Source: Pseudorhodoferax sp. Leaf267 (lineage in GTDB: Bacteria > Pseudomonadota > Gammaproteobacteria > Burkholderiales > Burkholderiaceae_C). Taken from it: a stretch of DNA of 64,000 bases. The position numbers were made by a program, and so were the translations under genes. Of the stretch, positions 25,408 to 33,744 are shown piece by piece. Positions within the stretch are counted from its first letter, which is position 1. Every line of letters begins with the position of its first letter. The notes under the pieces were generated by a model. That model saw only the letters and a list, made by a program, of their open reading frames with translations. It did not search any database and had not been told where the DNA came from. Where the stretch lies: assembly GCF_001422405.1 (NCBI RefSeq), contig NZ_LMMV01000001.1, positions 63,275 through 127,274 of the forward strand, given 5' to 3'.

Positions 25408-25962
25408 TCAGTTCGTGGCGATGTCTTCGTGACCAAGAAGGGTCATCAGAGACGAGAACTGGAAGTGCGGCTGGCCCAGCCCAGGCACATACAGCTGGTA
25501 GACCTCGAGCGAACTTTGCATCGGCGTCATGCGGCTGTCGCGCGTCACGGCGTGGCCCGTCAGAAGACCGTGCGGCACGGGGTTGTGATCGCGCGCATCG
25601 CGTGTCGCCGAGCTCGACGGCACCACGATCTGCTTGCCTTTGCCCTTCCAGACGCGAAGCGGAACATCTACGCGGGCGCGCACCACGCAGTTGACGGCGC
25701 TCCAGTCGTAGAGGATGGCGGCGAACAGGCGCGCGGCGTAGCCAAGGGAATGTCCATGTCGCGAAGCGAAGTGCTTCACCGTTTGGAAGTGGTCGTACTC
25801 GAACCACCAGGGCCCGTCCGCTCCCGTGGCGGGTGCGCACCGCGTGGTGTCCACGAAGCGGTAGAGCACAGTGCTAGTGCCTATCTCGTACTCACGCGGC
25901 CACAGGCCTTTGGCGGCGTATTGCCGGCTGCCTGCAAAGTAGGGGTCATTGCCATAGGCCAT
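25408..25962 (-). CDS. Uncharacterised protein inserted between tssE and tssF
   Basis: 184 residues from ATG 25962 with a strong GGAGG site. It begins MAYGNDPYFAGSRQYAAKGL and has an aromatic-rich centre (GPWWFEYDHFQTVKHFASRHG, RLFAAILYDWSAVNCVVRARV), a basic turn (RVWKGKGKQ) and a C-terminal GLGQPHFQFSSLMTLLGHE. No signal or membrane helix. I do not recognise it, and tss operons normally run tssE to tssF directly. Codon use is less GC-biased than tssE and tssF. It may be a lineage-specific baseplate partner or a cargo gene. Confidence 0.65.
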   Translation of the reverse strand: MAYGNDPYFAGSRQYAAKGLWPREYEIGTSTVLYRFVDTTRCAPATGADGPWWFEYDHFQTVKHFASRHGHSLGYAARLFAAILYDWSAVNCVVRARVDVPLRVWKGKGKQIVVPSSSATRDARDHNPVPHGLLTGHAVTRDSRMTPMQSSLEVYQLYVPGLGQPHFQFSSLMTLLGHEDIATN

Positions 25963-25977
25963 CGCAACCTCCGAATG

Positions 25978-26502
25978 TCATGCGCCGCTTCTCGCCCGGC
26001 CCGCCCCCGCATCCCGCACCTCCACCTGCCCCGCCTCCAGATCCATCTGCGTCCTCAACAGGATCTCCAGCGGCACAGGCTGCGACCACAGGTGGCCGCT
26101 GATCTCGAACTCGATCACGTTGTGCGTGTCCAGCACGCTGCTGGGCTCCACCGCGCGCACCTGCAGGCCCTCGGCCAGGATGCGCGGCTCGTAGCGCAGG
26201 ATGGCCTGGCGGATGGCGCGCTCCAGCACGCTCACGTCGAGCTTGGACGCGAGCTGGCCCGACAGCGCGGGAAGGCCGAAGTTCAGCACGCTGTCGGCCA
26301 CCTGCGGGTAGCCCTGCGCCAGCGCGCCCAGCGGCTGCACGGTGTTGAACAGCGCGCTCAGGTCGCGCAGCACGGCCTGGCGCAGTTGCGCCTTGGACAT
26401 CACGCGGTGGTCGTCCGCCTCGTGGCGCTCGCCAGGCGCGTCGTCGGTCAGCCGGTCTAGCAGGGCCGGCTGCAATCGGTTGCGGGCGTCCACGGTGGCC
26501 AT
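25978..26502 (-). CDS. tssE: T6SS baseplate protein TssE (gp25-like)
   Basis: 174 residues. It contains RLQPALLDRLTDD near the start and the gp25-type body AQLRQAVLRDLSALFNTVQP, VADSVLNFGLPALSG, LERAIRQAILRYEPRI and FEISGHLWSQPVPLEILLRT. Slightly longer than typical owing to a C-terminal Glu/Arg/Ala tail. TssE nucleates sheath assembly on the baseplate. It follows hcp by 19 bases. Confidence 0.93.
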   Translation of the reverse strand: MATVDARNRLQPALLDRLTDDAPGERHEADDHRVMSKAQLRQAVLRDLSALFNTVQPLGALAQGYPQVADSVLNFGLPALSGQLASKLDVSVLERAIRQAILRYEPRILAEGLQVRAVEPSSVLDTHNVIEFEISGHLWSQPVPLEILLRTQMDLEAGQVEVRDAGAGRARSGA

Positions 26503-26521
26503 GGCACGCGCGCCCGGCCGC

Positions 26522-27049
26522 TCAGGCGGGCAGGACCTCGTCGTCGAAGCTGAACGTGCCCGAGCCCAGGCCTGCGCTTTCCTGCGGCTGGTAGGCGATG
26601 CCGATCTTGGTGAACGCGATGCTGACGCGCTCCACCGGCCGGCCGTCGCCGCCGACGTCGATGTCCACCGCCACCACCCGCGCGCCCTCCAGCGTCATCG
26701 TGAAGTAGTCCAGCGCCTCGCCACCGGCCTTGCGCATGGTCAGCACGGCCTCCTTGATCTCGTCGTTGGTGGCCAGTGCCGCCAGCAGCGCGGTGGACGC
26801 CGAATCGATGCCCTTGGTGACGACGAGCTGGCGGTACACGCGCCGCGCCGTGCGCTCGGTCGAGCCGATGGCCGTGTTGGCGCTGACGCCCCAGTTCCAG
26901 CGCAGCACCTGGATCTGCTCCTCGTGGCCCTCGGTCGTGACCTCGCCCTTGACCTTGCCGGCGCGCTTGGTCTGCACGCTGAGATAGACGTCCGACGCCG
27001 ATTGCTGGGCGCCGGCCGAGGTCTCCAGTTCGGGAATGCGCAGCGGCAT
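26522..27049 (-). CDS. hcp: T6SS tube protein Hcp, second copy
   Basis: 175 residues: ASDVYLSVQTKRAGKVKGEV, HEEQIQVLRWNWGVS, TARRVYRQLVVTKGIDSAST, LLAALATNDEIKEAVLTMRK and FTMTLEGARVVAVDIDVG give the Hcp beta-barrel order. The C-terminus is longer than usual (GTFSFDDEVLPA). It differs strongly from the adjacent Hcp, so it is not a recent duplicate. Two Hcp proteins could form mixed or cargo-specific tubes. Confidence 0.9.
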   Translation of the reverse strand: MPLRIPELETSAGAQQSASDVYLSVQTKRAGKVKGEVTTEGHEEQIQVLRWNWGVSANTAIGSTERTARRVYRQLVVTKGIDSASTALLAALATNDEIKEAVLTMRKAGGEALDYFTMTLEGARVVAVDIDVGGDGRPVERVSIAFTKIGIAYQPQESAGLGSGTFSFDDEVLPA

Positions 27050-27070
27050 GGCAGTGGCCCCGCGGTGCCT

Positions 27071-27559
27071 CTAGACCTTTTTGTTGGTCGTGACGTCCCA
27101 GCCGCCCACGACCTCGCCGCCCAGGCCGCCCTTGCCGTCCTGCGGCTTGTACTTGAACTCGATCTTTCCGTAGTTCAGCGCCACCTGCTCCATCGGGATG
27201 ATGTCGGCGCCGGCCGAGCCGCTGTTCTGGTAGCTGCTGACCATCACGGGCGAGAGGATCACGGTGAGGAATTCCTCCTGCTCGCCGCCGGCCTTGCGGC
27301 ACACCAGCGTGGCCGTGGCCAGGTGTTCGCCGGTGCAGCACGCGGTGAGCAGCTTGGCCGAGGCCTTGTCCGTCTTCTTGACGAAGTGGAAGTCCTGCAG
27401 CGACACCTTGCCGCTGCCGCCGCCACCGCCGCTGCTGAACGAGCCGGCGTTGGCACCGCCCAGGCTCCAGGATTCGAGTTCGATCTCGGCAGCGTGCTTG
27501 TCGTCGGTGGACTCGCCTTCGACGCCGTCGATTTTCAGGAAGTAGTCAACATGGGCCAT
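27071..27559 (-). CDS. hcp: T6SS tube protein Hcp, first copy
   Basis: 162 residues starting MAHVDYFLKIDGVEGESTDD, the canonical Hcp1-like start, with EIELESWSLGGANAGSF, a Gly-rich loop (SSGGGGGSGKV), LQDFHFVKKTDKASAKLL, LVCRKAGGEQEEFLTVILSP and VALNYGKIEFKYKPQ. It is the best candidate for the main tube subunit. It lies 96 bases after tssC, a typical position for a highly expressed hcp. Confidence 0.95.
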   Translation of the reverse strand: MAHVDYFLKIDGVEGESTDDKHAAEIELESWSLGGANAGSFSSGGGGGSGKVSLQDFHFVKKTDKASAKLLTACCTGEHLATATLVCRKAGGEQEEFLTVILSPVMVSSYQNSGSAGADIIPMEQVALNYGKIEFKYKPQDGKGGLGGEVVGGWDVTTNKKV

Positions 27560-27655
27560 GATTTCCTCGATTCGTTAGTTGGGTTGAACGTCGTGACGTT
27601 GGCAGGGAATCCAGGTACGCACGACGGCCCGTGCCTGGCCCCTCGGGTGCAGGTT

Positions 27656-29152
27656 TCAGGCGCCCTTCTGCGACGGCAGCTTGGACACCAGCCGCAGCGA
27701 CACCGTCAGCCCTTCGAGCTGGTAGTGCGGGCGCAGGAAGAACTTGGACGTGTAGTAGCCCGGGTTGCCGGGCACCTCTTCGACGGTGACCTCGGCAGCG
27801 GCCAGCGGCTTTCTGGACTTGGTGGCCTCGCTCGAATTGGCCGGGTCGCCGTCCACGTAATTCATGATCCATTTGTTGAGCCACTTGGCCATGTCGGCCC
27901 GCTCCTTGAACGAGCCCACCTTGTCGCGCGCGATGCACTTCAAGTAGTGCGCGAAGCGCGAGCAGGCGAACAGGTAGGGCAGGCGCGCCGACAGGTTGGC
28001 ATTGGCCGTGGCGTCGGGGTCGTCGTACTCATCGGGCTTTTGCAGCGATTGCGCGCCGATGAAGACCGCGAAGTCCGAGTTCTTGCGGTGCAGGAGCGGC
28101 ATGAAGCCGTTCTTGGCCAGCTCGGCCTCGCGCCGGTCGCCGATGGCGATCTCGGTCGGGCACTTCATCGCCACGCCGCCGTCGTCGGTGGGAAAAGTGT
28201 GGGTCGGCAAGCCCTCGACCGCGCCGCCCGATTCCACGCCGCGGATGCGCGTGCACCAGCCGTACATCTTGAACGAGCGGTTGATGTTCACGGCCATCGC
28301 ATAGGCCGAGTTGGCCCAGGCGTAGGCCGAGTGGTCGGCGCCGGTGGTCGCCTCCTCGAAGTTGAACTCTTCCACCGGCGCCGTCTTGGCGCCCCAGGGC
28401 AGGCGCGCGAGGAAGCGCGGCATCGCCAGGCCGATGTAGCGCGAGTCCTCCGAGCTGCGCAGCGAGCGCCAGGCGGCGTACTCGGGTGTGGTGAAGATCT
28501 TGGTCAGGTCGCGCGGGTTCGACAGCTCCTGCCACGAGCCCATCTGCATCAGGCTGGGGCTGGCCGCGGCGATGAAGGGCGTGTGCGCGGCTGCGGCCAC
28601 CTTGCTCATCTCGCCCAGCAGTTCCACGTCGGGCGGGCTGTGGTCGAAGTAGTAGTCACCCACCAGCGCGCCGAAGGGCTCGCCGCCGAGCTGGCCGAAC
28701 TCCTCTTCGTAGATCTTCTTGAACAGCGGGCTCTGGTCCCAGGCCGTGCCCTTGAACTTCTTCAGCGTCTTGCCGAAGTCCTTCTTCGAGATGTTCATGA
28801 CGCTGATCTTCAGCATCTCGTCCGTCTCGGTGTTGTTCACGAGGTAGTGCAGCCCGCGCCAGGCACTCTCCAGCGCCTGGAACTCGGGGTGGTGCAGGAT
28901 CAGGTTCACCTGCCTGGACAGCTGTGCGTCCAGCTCGGCGATCATGGCCTCGATGCTGGCCATCACGTCGCCGCCGATGAGCTTGGTCGAGGCCAGCGCC
29001 TGCTGCGCCAGCGTGAGCACGGCGTTCTGCACCGCGTTCTTGGCGTCGTCCGATTTGGGCTTGAACTCCTGGTTCAGCAGCGCGGCGAACTCGCCGCCCT
29101 GGTACTCGATGCCCTGCAGCGGCGCTGCGGTCTGGAGGGTGTCTTCGGCCAT
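27656..29152 (-). CDS. tssC: T6SS sheath large subunit TssC
   Basis: 498 residues, very close to the usual length. Landmarks: LNQVNLILHHPEFQALESAW-type segment, WRGLHYLVNNTETDEMLKIS, PFGALVGDYYFDHSPPDVEL, GMPRFLARLPWG-like and KFFLRPHYQLEGLTVSLRLV at the C-terminus. It forms the contractile sheath with TssB. The gene follows tssB by 34 bases. Confidence 0.96.
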   Translation of the reverse strand: MAEDTLQTAAPLQGIEYQGGEFAALLNQEFKPKSDDAKNAVQNAVLTLAQQALASTKLIGGDVMASIEAMIAELDAQLSRQVNLILHHPEFQALESAWRGLHYLVNNTETDEMLKISVMNISKKDFGKTLKKFKGTAWDQSPLFKKIYEEEFGQLGGEPFGALVGDYYFDHSPPDVELLGEMSKVAAAAHTPFIAAASPSLMQMGSWQELSNPRDLTKIFTTPEYAAWRSLRSSEDSRYIGLAMPRFLARLPWGAKTAPVEEFNFEEATTGADHSAYAWANSAYAMAVNINRSFKMYGWCTRIRGVESGGAVEGLPTHTFPTDDGGVAMKCPTEIAIGDRREAELAKNGFMPLLHRKNSDFAVFIGAQSLQKPDEYDDPDATANANLSARLPYLFACSRFAHYLKCIARDKVGSFKERADMAKWLNKWIMNYVDGDPANSSEATKSRKPLAAAEVTVEEVPGNPGYYTSKFFLRPHYQLEGLTVSLRLVSKLPSQKGA

Positions 29153-29186
29153 GATGGGTGTCTCCCAAAGGTGCAGGTGATGGGGT

Positions 29187-29714
29187 TCAGGCGGCGTCGG
29201 CGGGCTTGTCGGCAGCGGCGGCCTCGGGCTTCTTGGCGGCGGCCAGCGAGGCCAGCAGCGCCGGGTCGGCCATCACCTTGGCCAGCAGCTCCTCGGCGCC
29301 GGTCTTGCCGTCCATGTAGGTGAGCAGGTTGGCCAACTCCTGGCGCGCCTTGAGCAACTGCTTGAGGCCATCGACCTTCTGCGCCACGGCGGCAGGCGAG
29401 AAGTCGTCCATGTTCTTGAACGTGAGCTCCACCGCCAGGTTGCCCTGGCCGGTCAGCGTGTTGGGTACGGGGAAGGACACGCGCGGCTTCATCGATTCCA
29501 TGCGCGCGTCGAAGTTGTCGACATCGATCTCCATGAACTTGCGTTCGTTGACCGGTGGCAACGGGGTTTCGGGCTTGCCCGACAGGTCGGACAGCACGCC
29601 CATCACGAAGGGCAGCTGCACCTTCTTCTCGGCCCCGTAGAGCTCGACGTCGTACTCGATCTGCACGCGCGGGGCGCGGTTGCGGGCGATGAACTTCTGA
29701 CTGCTGGTGGCCAT
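29187..29714 (-). CDS. tssB: T6SS sheath small subunit TssB
   Basis: 175 residues: SSQKFIARNRAPRVQIEYDV, VELYGAEKKVQLPFVMGVLS, DLSGKP and MEIDVDNFDARMESMKPRVS are hallmark TssB segments. The C-terminus carries an Ala/Lys-rich tail. It pairs with TssC in the sheath and presents the ClpV-binding helix assembly. Follows tssA by 32 bases. Confidence 0.96.
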   Translation of the reverse strand: MATSSQKFIARNRAPRVQIEYDVELYGAEKKVQLPFVMGVLSDLSGKPETPLPPVNERKFMEIDVDNFDARMESMKPRVSFPVPNTLTGQGNLAVELTFKNMDDFSPAAVAQKVDGLKQLLKARQELANLLTYMDGKTGAEELLAKVMADPALLASLAAAKKPEAAAADKPADAA

Positions 29715-29746
29715 GTTGGGCTCCTTGGGGCGGTGGGCTGGCGGTC

Positions 29747-30742
29747 TTACTTGGGATTGCCGGCGAGCTTCTCGATCTGGCCCACGCCGTCTGGCATCAG
29801 GTCGCGGATGATCTCGAGGAAGTTCTTGGTCATCAGGCGCTGCGCGCGCTTGATGAACAGCGGGGCGGGGTTGGTCGGCTCGTTGCTCTCGATCCAGTCG
29901 CTGACGCGCTGCAGCATGCGGATCGCGTCCTCGCGCGACTGGATGCTGCCGGGCGCCGGCGCTGCCACGGGCTGGCCGGGCACGCCGGGGGCCGGGGCGT
30001 TGGCGGGTGTGGTGCTGCCCTGCGCCTGCTCGCCGGCCAGGGCCACGGCCTGCAGCAGCGCGATGAGCGGCTTGAGGTCGGGCGAGCGGCCGCCGCCCAG
30101 GTGCTGGTCCAGCGCCGCCGCCATGCCGCGCACGGCCAGCAGGCCGGCCTGCATGGCCTGTGCCAGCGCGGGGACCTGGGCCTGGGCCGCAGCCACGGCG
30201 GGCGTCAGGCCCTCGATGGTGGGCACGGATTCGCCCGTGCGCGGCTTGGCGTTGCCAAACGCCAGCTCCAGGTCGCGCACGGTGATGGCGCCGCGTGCGC
30301 GCGTCAGCGCGGCGCGGCGCAGGTCGGCCAGGCCGTCTTCCTTGTGCAGCGGCCAGATCGCGTTGATGCGCGCAGTGGGGTCGTTGTCGTCGCTGGCGTC
30401 GAGCTGGGGGTGCACCTGGGCCCAGTGGCGCTCCAGCAGCCCCTGCAGCAGCTGCAGCCCTTGCACCATGCCGACCAGGCCCTGCTCGTGGGCAGCACTG
30501 CGCGTGAGCCAGGCTGCCACGCGCAGATCACGCGAGCGCAGCGCCAGGGCCTGGGCATGCTGGTGCACCAGGCGCCAGTCGGGCGGCTCGGCCGGGTAGA
30601 TCTTCTCGCCGTACTGCCGCTCGGGTTTGCCGATGGCGGCCTCCTGCAGCGCCTGGAATGCGGCGTCGTGGTCCAGGTCCGGCCCGCACGGCGCGTCGCC
30701 GGGCAGGGGGGAGAGGAGCGCTTCGATGTCGAACTCGGGCAT
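29747..30742 (-). CDS. tssA: T6SS assembly protein TssA
   Basis: 331 residues starting MPEFDIEALLSPLPGDAPCG, with the ImpA_N domain (PDWRLVHQHAQALALRSRDL, RVAAWLTRSAAHEQGLVGMV, LLERHWAQVHPQLDASDDND) and, after a Pro/Ala linker, a C-terminal helical domain (SREDAIRMLQRVSDWIESNE, PLFIKRAQRLMTKNFLEIIR). TssA primes baseplate and sheath polymerisation. It is the first structural gene here and has a TGACTTT element 57 bases upstream. Confidence 0.94.
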   Translation of the reverse strand: MPEFDIEALLSPLPGDAPCGPDLDHDAAFQALQEAAIGKPERQYGEKIYPAEPPDWRLVHQHAQALALRSRDLRVAAWLTRSAAHEQGLVGMVQGLQLLQGLLERHWAQVHPQLDASDDNDPTARINAIWPLHKEDGLADLRRAALTRARGAITVRDLELAFGNAKPRTGESVPTIEGLTPAVAAAQAQVPALAQAMQAGLLAVRGMAAALDQHLGGGRSPDLKPLIALLQAVALAGEQAQGSTTPANAPAPGVPGQPVAAPAPGSIQSREDAIRMLQRVSDWIESNEPTNPAPLFIKRAQRLMTKNFLEIIRDLMPDGVGQIEKLAGNPK

Positions 30743-30798
30743 GCAGTGGTCCTGCGAAAGGGTTGCGGTCACTTTAGGACGGCCTGCGCGCTTGCACA

Positions 30799-30813
30799 GC
30801 GGACGAAAGTCAT
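30799..30813 (-). promoter_or_regulatory. TGACTTT element, copy e, in front of tssA
   Basis: The minus strand reads ATGACTTTCGTCCGC, 57 bases before tssA and in the same direction. A related inverted segment, GGTCACTTTAGGAC on the plus strand at 30767-30780, lies between it and the gene, so the tssA leader may hold a pair of half-sites. Likely promoter/operator of the tssA-H operon. Confidence 0.5.
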
Positions 30814-30842
30814 GTCGGGCACCCTTGCGGCCCGCGCCTTCA

Positions 30843-32636
30843 TCAACCTAGCGCAAGCAATGCGTCGTAGAGCTTGCGCGGCTGCACCGGTTTGAACAGC
30901 ACGGCGTGGCCGCTCTCGGTGGCGCGGCGCATTTCCGCGGCCGTGGTGTCGCCCGTGATCAGCATGGCCGTCACGTCGCAGCCGCATTCGCGGCGGATGG
31001 CCCCGATCGCGGCGATGCCGTCCGGCCCTTCGCCCAGGTGCAGGTCCGACAGGATCAGGTCGGGCGGCGATTCGAGCTGGCGCAGCCCCTGCAGCGCCTC
31101 GGCGATGCTGCCGGCTGCGATCACGTCGTAGCCCCATTCCTGCAGCAGCATCCCCAGGCCTTCGCGGATCGTCTCCTCATCGTCCAGCACGAGCACGGTG
31201 CGCGGCTGCAGCGGCCCCATGGGCACCGTGTCGGCGGCGGCGGTCATGCGCTCGATGCCGTCCAGCCCGCCGCGCGCGATGCGCAGCCGGAACATGGTGC
31301 CGCGCCCGGGCCGCGACGCGACCTGCAGCTCGTGCCCCAGCAGCCGCACCAGCCGCTTGACGATGGCCAGCCCCATGCCCAGCCCCTGCGAGCGCACGCG
31401 CTGGCCGCCGGCCACCTGGTAGAACTCGTCGAAGATCTTCGGCAGGTCGGCCGGGGCGATGCCGATGCCGGTGTCCCACACCTCCACGTGCAGGTGCGAT
31501 GCGGTGGTCCGCGCCACGACGACGATGCCGCCGGCCTGCGTGTAGCGGATGGCGTTCTGCAGCAGGTTGCCCAGCACGCGTTCGAGCAGCTGCGGGTCGC
31601 TGTTGACCGACTTGCCGCCCGGCGAGAAGCGCAGGCCCAGCCCCTTCTGCTCGGCCTGGCCGGCGTAGTGCATGTGCAGGCGGCGGAACAGGTCGCGCAG
31701 GCGGAAGTTCTGGATGCGCGGCTCCACCGCGCCGGCGTCCAGCCGCGAGATGTCCAGCATCACGTTGAAGGAGCGGTCCAGCCCGGCGATGGCACGGTTC
31801 AGGTTGCGCACCAGGGGCTGCTCGGCCGAGCCCTCCAGCCGCTTGTCCAGCGTGGCTGCGAACAGGCCGATGGCGTGCACGGGCTGGCGCAGGTCGTGGC
31901 TGGCGATGGCCAGGAAGCGGCTCTTCTCGCGGTCGGCCTGCTGGGCGGCGGCCAGGGCCAGGTCCTGCGCGCGCTGTGCATCGTCGCGCTGCAGCAGCGC
32001 CAGGGCGAGGCGCCGCCAGCGCCGGTGCGCCTGCAGCGCCACCGCCGGCGTGAGCACCGTGCAGGCGATGCAGGCCGCCAGCAGGCCGATCGGCGCCAGC
32101 GCGCCGCGCTGCGCGAAGGCCAGCGCGAACGACAGGGGCACGGCGGCCTGTAACGCCACGGCCGGGCCGAGCGGCGCCACCGACAGCGCCAGCAGCGGCG
32201 CCAGAACCAGCACGGCCAGCGCGACGCCCGGCGCCTGGGCCTGGGCCGATGGCTGCAGCCAGGGCAGGATGCCAAGCAGCAGCGCAGCGGTGGCGGTTAG
32301 GCCGGTGCAGATGTGGCGGCTGGCGCGGCGCTGGCGCCGCATGCGGGTGCCGAGCCGGCGCCAATGGCGTGCCACCAGTGCGTCGGCGATGCCGGCGGCC
32401 ATGGCCGCGCCGACGAGCATCGGCGCCAGGATTCCGGGTGCGCCCAGCGCGGCCTGGGCCAGGGCCAGCAGGCCCGCCGCGACCAGGCCGAGGGGCCAGG
32501 CGGCCATGGCCTCGTCCACGCCGGCATCGCGCAGGCGCGCGGCCATGGGCCGGCGTGCTCGTGGTGGCGGCGATGCGGGCGCTGCGTCTGCGTCCTGCGC
32601 CAGGGCATGCACCGCGACGAAGGCTGCATCCGGCAT
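30843..32636 (-). CDS. Hybrid sensor histidine kinase with C-terminal receiver domain
   Basis: 597 residues. Six or so hydrophobic helices (about 45-190) give a membrane sensor. Then HisKA with phospho-acceptor in ASHDLRQPVHAIGLF (His247), an HATPase with NLLQNAIRYTQAGG, DTGIGIAP and GLGMGLAIVKRLV, and a receiver domain from about 480 (VLVLDDEETIREGLGMLLQE; phospho-Asp531 in LILSDLHLGEG; Lys in VLFKPVQP). The architecture resembles FixL/NodV-type hybrid kinases that pair with a NarL-type regulator. It follows the regulator gene by 25 bases and directly precedes tssA, so control of the T6SS is a reasonable inference. Confidence 0.9.
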   Translation of the reverse strand: MPDAAFVAVHALAQDADAAPASPPPRARRPMAARLRDAGVDEAMAAWPLGLVAAGLLALAQAALGAPGILAPMLVGAAMAAGIADALVARHWRRLGTRMRRQRRASRHICTGLTATAALLLGILPWLQPSAQAQAPGVALAVLVLAPLLALSVAPLGPAVALQAAVPLSFALAFAQRGALAPIGLLAACIACTVLTPAVALQAHRRWRRLALALLQRDDAQRAQDLALAAAQQADREKSRFLAIASHDLRQPVHAIGLFAATLDKRLEGSAEQPLVRNLNRAIAGLDRSFNVMLDISRLDAGAVEPRIQNFRLRDLFRRLHMHYAGQAEQKGLGLRFSPGGKSVNSDPQLLERVLGNLLQNAIRYTQAGGIVVVARTTASHLHVEVWDTGIGIAPADLPKIFDEFYQVAGGQRVRSQGLGMGLAIVKRLVRLLGHELQVASRPGRGTMFRLRIARGGLDGIERMTAAADTVPMGPLQPRTVLVLDDEETIREGLGMLLQEWGYDVIAAGSIAEALQGLRQLESPPDLILSDLHLGEGPDGIAAIGAIRRECGCDVTAMLITGDTTAAEMRRATESGHAVLFKPVQPRKLYDALLALG

Positions 32637-32661
32637 GGCGGTACCGGGCGCCGCCTGTTTC

Positions 32662-33348
32662 TCAGCGGAACAGGCTGATCATGTGCGAACGCGAGCGCAC
32701 GTCCAGCGCCAGCAGCAGCGAGGACACATAGTTCTTCACCGTGCCCAGCGAGAGCTCGGTGGAGTTGCTGATCTCCTGGTTGCCGCAGCCCGAGAGCACC
32801 AGCTCCAGGATGTCCAGGTGCCGCGGCCCCAGCTCGGCCACCCGGTCGTACATGGCCGACGAGGGGAAGCGCGGGAACAGCGTGGCGTCTGGCGCCTGGC
32901 GCCGCATGCGCGGCTCGCCGAGCAGCGCTTCGAGCGAGCCGCGCAGCTGGTCCATCTGTGCGCTCTTGGGCACGTAGCCCACGGCGCCCAGCGCGCGGGC
33001 CTGGCGCACGACGAACTCGTCCTGCGTGCCGCTGAACACGGCCACGCGTGCGTCCGGGAAGGCCTGCAGGAAGCGGCGCAGGCCCTGCAGGCCCTTGCAG
33101 TCGCCCAGGTTCAAGTCCAGCAGCACGGCGTCCACGGGGCCCTGGTCCCGGTAGATCTGCAGGCCTTCGTCCAGCGTCGCGGCCTCCAGCCACTCGATCC
33201 GCGTGCCGCCCAGCATCGGGTACAGCGTGCGGATGCCGGCACGCACGAGCTCGTGATCGTCCACGAGCAGGATGCGGCGGGTGGTGGGCCGGCCTTCGGC
33301 GGCATCGATCGGCGACTCGGACGGACGGGCATCCAGCAACAGTTCCAT
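32662..33348 (-). CDS. NarL/LuxR-family response regulator
   Basis: 228 residues from ATG 33348, with GGAGAAGG upstream. Receiver: ILLVDDHELVRAGI, phospho-acceptor Asp78 in AVLLDLNLGDC, Ser/Thr in AVFSGTQDE and Lys in GYVPKSAQ. The C-terminal HTH (about 165-228) includes LGPRHLDILELVLSGCGNQE, ISNSTELSLGTVKNYVSSLL and ALDVRSRSHMI, the GerE/LuxR four-helix pattern. It is the first gene of the two-gene regulatory operon facing the tss genes. Two TGACTTT elements 33 bases apart lie in its own upstream region. Confidence 0.9.
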   Translation of the reverse strand: MELLLDARPSESPIDAAEGRPTTRRILLVDDHELVRAGIRTLYPMLGGTRIEWLEAATLDEGLQIYRDQGPVDAVLLDLNLGDCKGLQGLRRFLQAFPDARVAVFSGTQDEFVVRQARALGAVGYVPKSAQMDQLRGSLEALLGEPRMRRQAPDATLFPRFPSSAMYDRVAELGPRHLDILELVLSGCGNQEISNSTELSLGTVKNYVSSLLLALDVRSRSHMISLFR

Positions 33349-33387
33349 GGCCTTCTCCTGGCGACGGCCCCGGTGCCGCCGCACGTC

Positions 33388-33436
33388 AAATGACTTTGTG
33401 CCGGGTTGGGGCCATCTTAGGAATGACTTTCGGCGC
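33388..33436 (+). promoter_or_regulatory. Two TGACTTT elements in direct repeat (copies f and g)
   Basis: AAATGACTTTGTGCCG (33388) and GAATGACTTTCGGCGC (33421) are direct repeats 33 bases apart, about three helical turns. They lie 40 and 73 bases upstream of the response-regulator gene but point away from it, unlike copies a-e. Such a phased pair looks like a regulator-binding region; autoregulation by the adjacent response regulator is a hypothesis. Confidence 0.5.
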
Positions 33437-33531
33437 ACGACAACATCAGTTTGATGGATAAGCACGCCGGATCCCAGCGGTCTGCGGCATGCCCCCTGCG
33501 CCAGCGCGGGCGGCGTCGGTGGCCGATGGTG

Positions 33532-33744
33532 TCAGCTGCTGCCCGGGGGCCGCGCATGCAGGTCCACGACGGTGCAGCACTGCGTCCATGCGCCGGCCCG
33601 CCGGGTCTCCAGCCAGGCCACGCAGCGGGCCCAGGTCCTGAAGCGGAACGGCCCCAGCTCATAGACGGCGATGCGCTGGCCGTTGCTCTCCCGGTCCGCA
33701 CGCACCATCCACCGCTTCGATCCCGTGTTGTTGTCTGTGTTCAT
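33532..33744 (-). CDS. Small hypothetical protein
   Basis: 70 residues starting MNTDNNTGSKRWMVRADRES, followed by RIAVYELGPFRFRTWARCVAWL and a C-terminus TQCCTVVDLHARPPGSS. A CAGGTCG segment precedes the ATG as a weak ribosome-binding site. No signal or membrane helix; the alternating Trp/Arg/Phe pattern suggests a small beta fold. Unknown family; it stands alone between the T6SS regulators and the catabolic operon. Confidence 0.5.
   Translation of the reverse strand: MNTDNNTGSKRWMVRADRESNGQRIAVYELGPFRFRTWARCVAWLETRRAGAWTQCCTVVDLHARPPGSS

Noticed and set aside
1-33348. Presence of tssJ, tssK, tssL and tssM
   Set aside because: No gene in the window shows their landmarks; the lipoproteins here carry LysM, TPR or OmpA features and not the small TssJ fold. 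They probably lie to the left or elsewhere.
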